A stretch of 64,000 bases of DNA from Ipomoea triloba. Lineage: Eukaryota; Streptophyta; Magnoliopsida; Solanales; Convolvulaceae. A program made the position numbers and the translations under genes. The notes beneath the pieces are model-generated. The model was not told the origin of the DNA, made no database searches, and saw only the letters and a program-made list of their open reading frames with translations. Shown here one piece after another: positions 45,819-58,715 of this stretch (positions are counted from its first letter, which is position 1; each line of letters begins with the position of its first letter). The stretch spans positions 20,692,287 to 20,756,286 of the forward strand of contig NC_044917.1 in the NCBI RefSeq assembly GCF_003576645.1, read 5' to 3'.

Positions 45819-48695
45819 GTTAGCACGACCATATGGTATGTGGATAGTGGTTGCTCAAGGCATATGACTGGAAACAAATCTAAGTTGAGTAACTACAAAG
45901 AAGTCAATGGTCCTAAAGTAATCTTTGAAGGCTAATCCAGTGGCCGAACTAAAGGAGTTGGCGACATCAACAAAAATGGGCATCATCATTCGTGATGTAT
46001 AATATGTTGAAGGACTGAAATTCAATTTGCTAAGCACTAGCCAATTTTGCGACAAAGGATATAAAGTGGAATTGTTCAAGGACAAATGTTGTGTAATCAG
46101 CGAAGTAAATGGAGAAATAATGGTTCTTTCAGCAAGAAGAAGAAAGAACATGTACATCGTTGCATAGGAATCAGGAAGGCCGAATGTAATGCCTAGTAGC
46201 TAAAGGTAAAAATGACTTAAGTTCGGAATGGCATCACAAATTAAACCATCTCAATTTCAAGGCCATTAACAAGCTAACTAGAGGACTCTTGGTAGAGAGA
46301 CTACAAAATGTGACTTTCAACAAAGATAAGATTTGTGAAATTGTCAAAAGGGCAAACAAATCAAGTCTTCGTTAAAGTCAAAATCATGTGACATGAACTC
46401 TAGACCCTTGAGTTTATTACACATGGATTTATTCAGTCCAATCGACCTAGTCAGTCTAAGTGGTCGAAAGTATACATTGGTGGTAGTAGATGACTACACT
46501 TGATATACTTGGGCATTATTCTTAAATAAGAAGAATGAGACTAAAAGGATGTTACCCGAACTGTTGAGGCAACTTCAAATAGAAAGGGCAACAAACATCG
46601 TCAAGATTAGATCTGATCAAGGAACAGAGTTTGTCAATAAGCTAATTCAAGACTTCTGTAGTCAGTTTGGCATTCTCCATCAACTCCCAGCGACGAGGAC
46701 TCCACAGCAGAATGGGGTAGCCAAAAGGAGGAATTGGATATTCAAAGAAGCCATAAGAATGATGATAGCCTATTCCAGTTTCCCTAAAATGTTTTGGGCC
46801 GAAGTTGTTAACACAACGTGCTACATTCAAAATCGATCTATTATCAACAAAGTTCATGGGATTACACCCTACGAACTATGGAAAGGCAAAAAGCCAGTTA
46901 TGAGCTATTTTCACATTTTTTGTAGCAAATGTTTCATTCACAACAACGGAAAGACCTATCTCAAGGCATTTGACGAAAGAGCTAACGAAGGATTATTTAT
47001 GGGTTATGCAACTGTAAGTAAAGCCTTTCGCGTTCTCAACAAAAGAACCATGGTGGTAGAGGAATTCATTCATGTTGTGTTCGATGAGACATCAATAAGC
47101 CGAGACGTTGAGAACGTGTCTGAAGGTATGAATCGTCTATGCATTCAGAATCAACCAGAGTTATGCAGAGGCTCAGAGATAGAACGAATTGAGAATGAAC
47201 TCGAAGGGATTCGAGACGATGAACTCGAACCAGAAGAATTCTCTATTCGTCTAGCAACTCAAGTCTATCTACCTGAGCCATTATCAGTCGAGACAACCGA
47301 GCCAGTAGAGCCTGAGTTGTTCGAAGATTTACCTACACCAAATATTCATGCAGTTGACGAAGAAGCTCCTCTAATGACTTTTCAACCAAATCTAAGGTGG
47401 TTGAGAAACCATCCTTAGGAACAAGTCATTGGATATGTTAGAGACGGTGTAAAGACTCGTGCATCAATTCATGAATGCATGACGGCATGTTTTTTCTCAC
47501 AGGTCGAGCCAAAGACTATGGAAGAAGCTCTAAGTGATCCAGATTGGGTCATAGCCATGCAAGAAGAGCTTCATCAGTTTGAAAGGAATGAAGTGTGGGA
47601 GCTAGTTCCAAGACCTACTCTTCAAAATGTCACTGGGACAAAATGGATATTTAGGAACAAAATGGACGAAAGAAGAATCATTGTTAGAAATAAGGCTCGA
47701 CTTGTTGCCAAAAGTTATTGTCAAGAAGAAGGCATCGATTGTGATGAAACCTTCACACTCGTAGCAAGACTAGAGACTATTCAGATTTTTCTTGCTTATG
47801 CCGCATACAAAGACTTCAAAGTCTTCCAAATGGATGTCAAGAGTGCTTTTTCTCAATGGACTTTTGGAAGAAGAAGTGTATGTTGAGCAACCTCTAGGTT
47901 TTCAATCGGAGTTGGGCATGGATAAAGTCTACAAGCTAAGAAAAGTCTTGTATGGATTGAAACAAGCATCGAGGGCTTGGTATGAAACTCTCTCGTGTTT
48001 CCTTATCAATTGTGGATTCACGAAGGGACAAGTGAATAAGACCTTTTTTCGAATCAAAGATGTTGAACATATTCTTTTGGTGCAAATCTACGTGGATGAT
48101 ATCATTTTTTGAAGCACTGATCCATCTTTATGTGAAAAGTTCTCTAAACTCATGCAAGGTAAATTCGAGATGAGCATGAAGAGAAAATTTAACTACTTCC
48201 TTGGACTACAAGTTAAGCAAGGACCAGAAGTAATCTTTATCAATCAAGCGAAATATCAAAGGATATCATCAAGAAGTTTGGAGTTGATGGGAAGTCCTAG
48301 GTGAAGATTCTAATGAACACCTCGTTGCAAATGGTCATTGACAACGAAGGAAATGAGGTAGATCAAACCAAATGAAGAGGTATTTTTGGTTCGTTACTAT
48401 ACTTGACAGCAAGCCATCCAGACATATCATTTGCACTAGGAGTATGTGCTCGATTTCAAGCAAGTCCAAAAGAAAGTCATCTCAGTGCAGCGAAGAAGAT
48501 CCTAAGATACCTTAAGAGAACACAAAATGTTTGACTTTAGTACCTGAGGGGTGGATCGTTTGACCTAGTAGGTTACTCGAACGCAGATTTTGTCGGATGC
48601 AAAATTAATAGAAAGAGCACCTCTAGGACATGCTAGTTCTTAGGGGGAAGGCTCATTTTGTGGTTCAGTAAAAAGTAAAATTCTATAGCCACGAG
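45819..48695 (+). pseudogene. Ty1/copia Pol: protease, integrase, reverse transcriptase, RNase H
   Basis: The second copy of the protease/integrase part runs on into RT. 46549-47418 is one open frame (integrase core and C-terminus). RT starts [20 protein letters not shown], with [15 protein letters not shown] and [12 protein letters not shown] motifs (47479-47886). A frameshift near 47856 leads to [24 protein letters not shown] and the catalytic YVDDIIF (ends 48112 at a TGA). The rest of RT and RNase H (RKFNYFLGLQVKQGPEV; SDISFALGVCARFQ-like; SKKxNSIATS) continues through stops and shifts until an LTR insertion at 48697 cuts it. These enzymes copy element RNA into DNA and insert it; this copy cannot. 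Lineage within copia is not certain. Confidence 0.85.
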
Positions 48696-48696
48696 C

Positions 48697-50970
48697 TGTA
48701 ACACCCCAATTTTCAACTCTTACATTAATTACAAATCAATATTCATATGCTGCGGAAGCTTACATCTTATCAGCAGAAAACTGGGTGCTACCGCCACACC
48801 TAGAGTGAATTCTATCACCTCTTTGACAAACTCCACTCTAAGTGCACAGGCTAAACTTACAACATTAACAACAATCCTTGTCTACATCAAAGAGTAGACC
48901 CCAACCTGCACTTCCATCCTATTTAGAGCTCATCGGCTACAGGAGTCCACACTAAACTGCATCTGATAAGAACACATTGAAGTGTAGTTAGCGCGACGGC
49001 TAAGTAAGGAAATCCATTTGTCACTTAAAAGTAGACAAAGGTTTGAAAACATTTAGTGAAACAACATCCACTCGTCTCGTAAGACAAAATCATTTCTTTC
49101 TCAAAGACGTTACAAAATAACTCTTTTCTCGTCTTTAAAACTTCCTTAGTTTCATGTAGTAAGAGTGAGGCCTACAACCTCGGGCCATGGCACTCCAACC
49201 CTCCCGTAGGTTCCTCCCTTATCCCAACCCTGGGCTGTGGCACTCAAGCCTTCCCGTGGGCACCTCTCCTTATTCCAACATGACGACATAACGGCGAATA
49301 GGCTTCGCTCTAACAATATAACGACCACCATAACGGCGAATAGGCTTCGCTCTAACAATATAACGACCACTGGGCCATGGGCACTTAAAGCCACCCGTGG
49401 GTCAATCAAGGTCCTCCTCACTTACTTTAGAAACTACCGTGGGTCAATCAAGGTCCTCCTCACTTACTTTAGAAACTATGGTTTTGAAAACGTTATCCTT
49501 CCTTCAGTTTTCTTACAACAAATCATCTCATTTGGACATATTTCACAAATGAGTCCAATACTTGAAATCGGCTACTTCATTAGCCTCTGAAGGATTTTCA
49601 AACATCATTTTCTCAAACAATAAGGTTTTGACAACCTTTATACCAAAATAGCATACGTCTTTCAACGTAAGTTTTCATAAACATTTTTGGATACACTTCA
49701 TATGTCCATCTCACACTTTAAAACAACCAGCATCCTCAACTATCGTCCCCTTAACTAAATAAGCCCTTTCATTATTTCCATGACAACTTCCACCATGATC
49801 AACACCATTAGATCATAACTTGAGGATATCGTACATCCAAACATATATAAATTCTAATAGGTAAGGTCATTGCCTAACCATAACCCAAAAATCATGAGAT
49901 TATCATTTAATCTCCATCATTAATCCACGTCCTTAGCATCACCTAATCACCATTAACTCACTAACTACCTCACAATTATCATTAACACATCCATAATCAT
50001 ACTAAGCATAATTCAGAAAATTTCAGCTTGGCGCAGTCCGAAAGATTGAGCCGGTAAAAATAGTTCCCGAACTCTTTTTCACTTGAAATGTTTATGGTAG
50101 AACCCCAACTCATAGTACTTGATGTCCATAAAAAGTTTTGATCATTTTGATCCGCGAATAAACACAGAAAATTCCATTTCTGCCCTTGGCAATGTGCTGT
50201 CCAGAATTTTTTTTTTCTCTGGACCAGTTTTGGAAAAAAATTCGAAAACCGTACTTATACTACTCCGATCCTTACGAAATTTTATATGCGGGTTCTACAC
50301 TTATTGAACTACATATCTGAGAAAAATGGAGTCAAAATACCTTACCAAATTTTCCCAATAAATCTCGGAAGTTACTGCCAGAATTTATCCTGATTTCCTT
50401 TCACTATTTTCTCAAGTATAAGCCTATATGGGCATAAATACAACATATACATGCATATCCAAGCTATGAACATGTATACAAAAATATTCCCAAAGCTCCA
50501 AAAAACACCATATTTCAACCAAATAATCAATTATCTAATTTCAAGTGACTAAACCAACTTAAGGGAATTCCTTACCTCCACCGGGTTACTAGTCCTCGTA
50601 GAAGACTTTTGGAGTTGATTTCCCCAAATTTCACCTTAAAATCCTAAGATCACAATCAACACCATAACAAGAGATTTCAAGAAATTAATCTCAAATCCAT
50701 GCTCTAGGAAGGAAAATAGAACTATTTACCGAATAAAAACGAAGATTTACCGAATAAAATTGAGAGATGTGAAGGAATTTGCCATGGAAATTAAAGCTTT
50801 GTGAAGAAGATGGAAATGGAATCATCTCTCTCTCTCCTCACGAAATGGGAATGAAGAATTGAAGAAATGGGAAATTGCTTTTATATTGATCCCAATCTTA
50901 TGTGATAAGCTTGGAAAAAAATAATAAAATAATAAAATATCTTCCAACTTATCAGTTGTGGTTCAAAATA
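48697..50970 (+). mobile_element. LTR-like insertion (TGTAACACCCC type), right end lost
   Basis: It begins tgtaacaccccaattttc within the copia RNase H region and has the same early words as 21806 and 42249 (tgcggaagctt, ccgccacac). A matching GGGTGTTACA end is not found before 51000, so the right limit is approximate. It holds two separate 42-bp tandem duplications. No gene is visible. Confidence 0.5.
49287..49478. repeat. Two neighbouring 42-bp tandem duplications
   Basis: ataacggcgaataggcttcg..gaccac is repeated twice from 49287, and cgtgggtcaatcaaggtcct..gaaacta twice from ~49396. The units are unrelated, but both have a 42-bp period. Confidence 0.8.
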
Positions 50971-51115
50971 CGGATGTGAGTAAAGAGGTGAACCGAAGTC
51001 ACATGAGCATTATAGGAGTTGATAATTTCAAGATGTTTTTGGACTCATTACTTCAGCAACGCATTGAATGGTCATTCTAGGAGACATTTTTCATTGCTCA
51101 TGACCCTCAAATCTA

Positions 51116-51798
51116 CCTATAAATGGAGCTGTTCGAGGAAAAATGCATCAATCTAACCCTTCTTTATCAAGCCTTTTCTTCTTTTGTTTGTGCAGGAATT
51201 GACCGAGGTAAAGGGAATGAAACTACGTACCAATACAAGAGAAGGTTCTCTCGTCGAATCGAAGATAACGAAGCAAAGGAGTTAAGGCAAGCTCTTCGTG
51301 AAGGATGAAAAAACCCCTTTCCAGGACACTTCGGACTGCCTTATAAATGTTTCTTTAGATAACGAGGAGAAGCAATGCCCTATCAATTATGAGGTCTTAG
51401 ACAATGAGAAAACACCCTCTCCACCACCGCAACACTCCATGCCTCCTACCCTGCAGGTGTTACCACCTTCTATACCGAACAACGCTGACTTTATAAATAA
51501 CGAGAGCTACCCTCAGTATCTGATGGATTATCCTGCTGGTGAAGAAGAGGAGTTACACCTTTCCTCTATAAATGAGAACGAGCAAATGTACCAACTGGAG
51601 GGACCTGGATATCGTCCTCATGCTCGCTCAAGTCGCGCAACTGACAGCGATACTCAAGAGTGGTATCGTTTTCATGAGGACCTCGCCCTGACTGCACAAG
51701 AAGTTTTTCCTCCAGGGACACATAAAAGTGTTGGACCAAGCCTTCAATCAACGGCCAACACTAAGAAGATCAAGACCAAGGGTAAGGGCAAGAAATGA
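51116..51798 (+). pseudogene. Retroelement-associated ORF of unknown function
   Basis: A TATA-like word (ctataaatgg, 51118) and a leader precede frames 51123-51308 and 51298-51798. The second (166 aa) is Pro/Ser/Glu-rich (TPSPPPQHSMPPTLQVLPPS) and ends in a basic tail (KKIKTKGKGKK). I recognise no domain. Its position after copia Pol and before the ORF at 52728 suggests retroelement origin, but it could be a host remnant. Confidence 0.35.
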
Positions 51799-52727
51799 AA
51801 AATCTCTTATTGATGTTGATGTAGTCCTATGCATGATCCTTTAATGAATAAAATTTCAATGGTTCTTGTCTTGTGTCTCTAAAGATTCATGAAGACTCAT
51901 TAAAAATTGCACTATGAAGATTTAGTCAATTTATTCACAATTCGAGAGGGTAAGGAGATCCTTCGAAAATATCAAGTCGAGAGGACGAATTGATAATATT
52001 AGGAGAACTCTTGAGGAGACAAGTCAGGCCAAATGATTAATGATTCTTACCTCTAACAGGATCATAAATCCGAATTGTTCATGTTCAAAGATAAGTCTTA
52101 GAAGTCAAAGTGATAACACTCAGATGTTTAGACCATATCTTGAAAACAAGAGCGAGGCAATAGGAGTCGAACTATTAAATGGGTGAATAAAAGACGAAAG
52201 TTTAAAAGGTTCAGTGAAGGATGAACCTTAAGACGGTTATATTACTCAACCGTTCGATTTCGTCAACGTGTAAGATTTTTTTATCATGGTAGACACGTGT
52301 AATGCAAGGAGACGATAAGATGAGTACGTGAAGCAAGAAAGACGCTCCATTATCCCATGGGCTGTCAACTACCAAAGGTGAAAGGACATGCATAAATGCA
52401 TTATCAGTACTCAAGTGATTTTATCTCTCTTCATTAAATGCAACTATCATCCCTTGGGTATATTTTTCTCTCACCAAATCATATTAATGGCACAAATATA
52501 CCCCTATTATTTTTTAAGGATTAGAATTCTTTAAGGGTATTGATTTATTTTTTCTTCATACCATTAATTCAACCCGGTTTCAAATATCTTTACCTAATCC
52601 ACATTCTCCATATATAACCAAATTTTTATCTTTTCACCTTCACACTCTCAAAGAAACCCTTCCCGTACCTCTCAAATTATCTCTACCCTACCCGTTTCCC
52701 CTTCCTCAAGCTTTCAAAAATTCATCA
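51799..52727. other. Non-coding stretch between retroelement ORFs
   Basis: AT-rich DNA with a second TATA-like word (catatataacc, 52611) and a pyrimidine-rich leader (52630-52727) just before the ATG at 52728. No other feature is seen. Confidence 0.4.
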
Positions 52728-53432
52728 ATGGTTGCTTCATCAAGTTCATCTGCAAGTGACTTTGAGCAATTTGGTCAATCACAGGAAATTACCGTTGATA
52801 TTCCTCCTGTCATAGAGAAACCATGCAAAGATGAAGCAACCATCAAGTTCTTCGAAAAAAAAAAGTCATAACAGGTTCAATCTTTTACTCTCATGGCTTT
52901 AATAAGTATGTTTTGGACAAAGATTTTGGGAACAAAGTAATACAATACCTCAAGGATTGAGGGTTGTACAACTTCGTGACTTTTGGTCACAAGTTTCAAC
53001 ACGCACGTGATCAATACTACCCAGTTTTACCTTAATGTTGTGATTTCTGAAGATACAAACAAGGTAGAAATTGATGAGATTAGGTCTCGAGTGAATGGAG
53101 TGGATGTCACCATTGTTCACGATGACATCCGAGCGGTTTTTGACTTTCCCGACCGAGATGAACGCTATCACCCTAACTGTTCCGGTCATGACTATGATAA
53201 GGACGAACTGTGGCAAGCGATCAAAGGACCAAGGCAATCTTCTTCAGTTCCTTTTCCCATAAAAAATAAAAAAAATAAAAAGAAAATGTTGAAGATGGAC
53301 TTTGAATTTACTGTGGATATTCTCAATAAGACCTTGGAGAACAAGACATATGGGATAGATGATATCTCATATAGGATGTTGAGAATCTTGAGTGGGCTGC
53401 TAAACAACTATCCTATAGATTGGTCAATGTGA
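52728..53432 (+). pseudogene. Putative plant transposon protein domain ORF (env-like position)
   Basis: It starts MVASSSSSASDFEQFGQSQE, then FFEKKK (TAA follows in an A-run), IFYSHGFNKYVLDKDFGNKV, GLYNFVTFGHKFQHA, and after a frameshift QFYLNVVISEDTNKVEIDEI and SRVNGVDVTIVHDDIRAVFD. The pattern 'FY.N.....I.SRV.G..V....DDI...F' is that of the plant-transposon-protein domain found in many retroelement ORFs, sometimes called envelope-like when it lies after copia Pol. At least two stops and one frameshift are present. A membrane segment is not evident. Confidence 0.5.
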
Positions 53433-53584
53433 TACTCGAGATTTTTCCTCTTCCAATATTAACTCGTTTGAACTCCCGATGTCATCCTTATTCTTTCTTC
53501 AATGTTCATTTGATCCGTAAGCTATGTTCATTGGTTTCTATTTCCTTGTTCATATTCATTTGACATATAAACTATGTTCATTTG

Positions 53585-53763
53585 TAGGGGTGTAAACAAA
53601 TCAAATACATTTGATTCGATTCGTGATTCGAATTCGAATAGTTCTATTCGAATTCGAATATTTCGAATACGAATCCGAATTCGAATACACATTTTGATTC
53701 GAATGTTATTCAAATCCAAATACAAATCAGGATAGATTCGATTCGAATAGTATTCGAATATTC

Positions 53764-53803
<40 letters not shown>

Positions 53804-54314
53804 AAACTAAACCAGTAAAGGCATTAACCCTAAGCTAAAATAAAAGTGAGAGCAGCCGCTTTAGTGCTTCACCCTTCAGTCTTCTCAGTTCGGCAGCCGT
53901 AGTTCCCAACTTCGCCTCTTCCACCAACTGCTTCGCCCTCTTCTTGTCCTCCCCTTTTCACGGCAACGGTGGCAAGGAAGCACAACAACAAGGAGAGCAA
54001 CTCAGCAAGGCAGGGCAACAACTCTTCACGGCCACTGTCGTTCGGCGAAGGCAACAATCTTCACGGCCGCGGCAATTTTTGTTATATTTTATCTTAATTT
54101 ATTGAAAAATTTAGAAAAAAAAATTAAGATAGTCATTTCAAATTCGAATATTCGAGTCGAATCGAATATATTCGAATAAATTGGTCGAATCGAATACGAA
54201 TCAAAATTTAGGATTCGAACACTAAACGAATTCGAATTCGAATACTCATCAAAATAATCAAATTCGAATCGAATACTCAAGTATTTAACTCGAGTCGATT
54301 CGTTTACACCCCTA
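53585..54314. mobile_element. hAT MITE (GGGGTGTAAAC ends), 8-bp target duplication
   Basis: ttcatttg is directly repeated at 53577-53584 and 54315-54322. The element begins taggggtgtaaac and ends gtttacacccta-like. Both arms are dense in GAATTCGAAT / TTCGAATA words that pair with each other. A (TA)n tract lies at 53767-53800, and a GC-rich core of ~250 bp (53825-54080) differs in composition from the arms. Confidence 0.85.
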
Positions 54315-54482
54315 TTCATTTGGACCTATTATTCATTGTACTATCTTGGTATATACTTTCATGATTATCATATTTTGATCATTATATATTTATATATATG
54401 TTTTAAAAAAACTATATTTATATATATAATAATTATATTTCTTATATATATATACGTGTATGTGTGTATATGCGTATGTATG

Positions 54483-54533
<51 letters not shown>

Positions 54534-54813
54534 CATGCAAACACCCTTAAAATACAAAAATATGGATTAATTGTGGCCTTCAGATTATGTAGGATGGACG
54601 GATGGGAATTAATGGTAGTAAACAATTTTTGGATCTGATTATTAGAATAAAAGGGTAATAATGGCAAATCATTAGGAAAGAATCCGGGTGTTATAATAGG
54701 AAGGCAATTACCGCAAAAAATAAGGTGGTGTAAGTTTGGTAGGACTAGTCTACGTCTTCATTATTTTCTGATCGTGGATGACTGTGGAATTTGAAGAAAC
54801 CTTTACAGAATCC

Positions 54814-57774
54814 ATGGAAGACACCGGCGCAGACATGTGGGAGAACAACTCAGGTTAGTAATAATGATGGATGCATCGTAATTACCAGTAGCGTGCATTT
54901 ATTCATCTACCATGTGCGTATGAACGGTGATAACTTCTGGCCGTAGTAGTACTGTGCATATATTCATATGTAGTGTGCGTATACATTCCATCATATGATT
55001 GGTATAAGTGTGGTTTTTCCATCCGAATGTGTGCGTAAATAGTTAATCTTTTGTTATTAGTAACAGTGTTATCGTGAATATATTTTCCACCGTGTGTGCG
55101 TATATGTTATATCGTGTGCGTTTACTTTTACATGTGTGTGCATATACTTTTGCAGCAGTAGATCCAAAACGTATATAGTATGGTGTGTGCATTTAGTACG
55201 CACTAGTCAGACAAACAAAAAAAATACGCACACACAAAACCACATAATGTATGAAGACCATTCACATTGACAAACAAGAATCAATATATGTTACTATACT
55301 ATTGTAACCCGCAGGTAGTGAAGAAAATGGACTATAAGAGACAGAGTGCGAAATGAAAATATCACCGAATGGAACCAAACAATGGATACCAAATGCAAAT
55401 CCCGAAGAAACACCATATACAGGGCAGAAATTTAAGACAGTAGACGAAGGCATTGAGTTCTATAAAGCATATGCAAAGGCCGTAGGATTTGATGTTCGTC
55501 ACGGCACAATGCGAAGGACAGAGGGGGTGATGTGGGAATTAAGTACATGGTATGTTCACGCGAAGGTTTCAAGCCAACTGTGAAGGAAAAGAATAGTCAA
55601 AAGGGCGTGTACACAGAAAGTAAGAAGCGGAGGCGGGTATCAAAGAGAGTTGGTTGTAAAGCCTGAATAGTATTTACTAGAACTTCAAATGGTGAGTACA
55701 AAATACATGGAGTAGAGCTACGTCACACACACTGCCTATTTTCAATCGTAGCACGGCCATTTCTGAAAATTAACAGGAAGCTAGACAACGCCCACAAAAC
55801 ATTCCTAGCAAACTGTGTAAAAGCGAATATAGGGCCGACGAAAGGTTTTAGATTATACAAAGAGATGGTTGGAAGTTTTAGTGCTATAGGAGCCACATGC
55901 ATTGACTTCTGCAATTTTAGGCGAGACATGTTGGCATATATCGCAGGAGTAGACGCCCAAATGGTAGTGGAGGACTTGTTTAAAAAGAAGGAAATGAATC
56001 CAGATTTTTACTTCGATTTTGACCTGGACGACGGGGGAGAATTGTGCAGGTTGTTTTGGGCTGATGGTACTTCCCGTAAGAATTTTGCATGCTTTGGAGA
56101 TGTGATGTCTTTTGACGCTACATACAGGACAAACAAGTAAGTAAAGGGGAAATTTATGTTGTGTATATGAATATTTATTATCTGCGTGCATGGTTATTCG
56201 TCACTGTGTGCATAATATTGTGTCACAGATCTGAATTTATTATCTGAGTGCATGGTTATTCGTCACTGTGTGCACAGTACTGTGTCACATATCTGAAATT
56301 ATTGAGTGCATGGTTATTCGTCACTGTGTGCACTGAAAAGATTTTGATGTGTTAAACGCAGGTACAGGCTAGTGTTCGTGCCCTTCACCGGGGTGGACCA
56401 CCACAAAAGATGCATTACATTTGGAGCAGGACTGTTAGCGAAAGAGGACACCGACTCGTACGAGTGGCTCCTTACCAGTTTCAAAAATGCCATGGGGGCC
56501 ACGCCGAGATGTGCAATAACCAACCAAGATGCAGCGTTGAGGGTGGCAGTGCCAAATATCATGCCTACGACTCGACACAGGTTTTGTATGTGGTACATTA
56601 TGACAAAAGTGGGGGATAAGGCTGGGAGTGTGTTGGCACGAGACAAGGAATTCAGGAAAGCACTAAACAGTGTAGTTTGGGATGAAACACTGAGTGTGGA
56701 AGAATTCGAAAACAGATGGCTAAAGGTAATGGAAGACTACGACCTTGTTGAAGACCGATGGTTTGCACAATTGTATGAGGCACGTGCTTCGTGGATCCCC
56801 GCATACTTCCAGGACATATTCATGGGAGGACTACTCAAAACAACATCTCGTTCAGAGGCAGAAAACAATTATTTCGGGAACTTTACGAACCACCACTGCA
56901 GCCTGGTTGAATTTTTCATGCAATACAACAGCGCAATAGAAGAACAAAGATATAAGCAAACCAAACTAAATGCAAAGTGCGAAGGCTCCTTCCCAGAGAC
57001 AAAAACGCCTTTACACATGGAGCAGCAAGCAGCAACATTGTACACCATAAACATGTTCTACGAGTTCCAAACAGAGATTTGGGAAGGTAGTTTCACATGT
57101 CACATCATACAACGAAGGGACAGTATGGATGCACGCACATACACAGTGCAAGAAAAAGTGGGTAAAGCGTTCGAGGTAACAATGTCTACAAATGGTGGGA
57201 ACATAGAATGCACATGTAAGAAATTCATCAAGGTGGGGATCCTATGCAGGCATGCACTACTAGTTTTCAAGACTGAAGGGGTGGACGAAATACCAGGAGA
57301 ATATATTGTACCCCGGTGGACAAGAGTTGCAAGCGCACGACTAATGCATAACATTTGGTGGGCAAAAGGAGTCAACACCCAAGCAGATAATGATGCACAG
57401 TCCCTGGCCAATCAACTCTGGAACGAATTCTACAACTGCATAGGTCTAGTAAATGGTTGGCAGAAAAGGTGAATGAGATGCTGACAACGCTACAACAACT
57501 CAAAAAGGAATTCCACAAGTCCAAACACGAAACACACCAATCACCCTCTAACGAATCAGCCATAGAAGCCATAGTGGGCTCGAGAACAACTGGAGAGATA
57601 CGCATAAAACCACCAAAGTTTGCTAATAACAAAGGCAGTGGAAAACGACTCAAAAGCAACAAGGAAAAGGCAATTGAGAAGAGAAAAAAGAAATCAAGGG
57701 CGTGTGCAACTTGTGGTGGACGAGGACATAACAGTAGAACCTGCATAGAAAACAAAACAGATTTTTCTGATTAA
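54814..57774 (+). pseudogene. MULE transposase, FAR1/FRS type, nearly intact
   Basis: Exons: 54814-54853 (MEDTGADMWENNS), 55315-56136 and 56362-57774. The first two introns match those of the 14969 copy in place and phase. The FAR1-type domain holds FKTVDEGIEFYKAYAKAVGF, MVCSREGFKP and KRVGCKA. The MULE core runs VMSFDATYRTN, ITNQDAALR, RFCMWYIMTKVGDKAG and TSRSEAENNYFG, supplying D-D-E. A SWIM finger (CTCKKFIKVGILCRH) and a CX2CX4HX4C knuckle (CATCGGRGHNSRTC) follow. Breaks: TAA 55335-55337, a frameshift near 55540, TGA near 55663, and a frameshift near 57455 where the last ~100 residues change frame. The 366-aa central frame is clean. An active relative in the genome would be the source of transposase. 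Confidence 0.85.
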
Positions 57775-58715
57775 TTTTACTTAGCTTTGATTTTCCATGT
57801 TTAAGACTTTAATTAATATTGTAATAAATAGACAAAACGTTCCAGTTTTTATTAACAAACTACTTGCTTTGAATATGTGTAATGGTTATTGTGGAGACAA
57901 AACTTTACGGTTGCACACACGTGCACACATCGGATCACACACCCCTCTTAGCGAAACCACGAAGGATTTACTGACTACTCAAACATGGTGAATGAAGGAA
58001 CGCACTTAATAATATCTGAATATGCACACACACAATTGAATGAAGACACATACTTATTAATATCCGAATGTGCCCGCACACAGCTGAATGAAAGCATGCA
58101 CATACTAACAGATGGTCGAATGTATACGCACACACATGGATGAATAACTGCACACACCGAATAACAGAAAATAGAGTGTACAGACAAACATAGATACAAA
58201 AAGATGAACAACTACCAGAGTATGAAGAAATCAATGAATGCACAGACCTAGACACAACTGATGGAATGACTGTGCACACAAACAGATTTATAAAAGCACA
58301 CACGTACATAAAGACGATGGAATACGTATACACACACAGTGATGAATAGATGCACACACCAACTAACAAATGATGGATTCAATATAAGCACACACACAGA
58401 TGAGTATATGCACACACCTACTAACAGATTATGGAGATATATACATTGAATTTAAACACACCAAAAACCAAAAAAAAAACAAAAAAAAACCCATTGTATG
58501 AAAATTAGAAATTGAAGACGTTGATAATATGTGATGCCTGTCCAAAAAACATAACCCAAGCCAACAATATACTGCGTTCACAGAAATGTAGAAACGCATA
58601 TAAAATACTACGTGCCAAAAACAAACTAGCTAGCACCAAAATAAATATACAAACCCCACAACATGGGCAAAAAAAACCACATATCCGACTACGACACTGC
58701 GTTGAACCACCAAAC
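57775..58715. other. Spacer between convergent MULE genes, TGCACACA-rich
   Basis: About 600 bp (57910-58480) is a loose array of atgcacacacc / gatgaatg / acacac words at irregular 25-60-bp steps. Open frames here are repeat-driven. It should hold the 3' ends of both transcripts. Confidence 0.6.
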
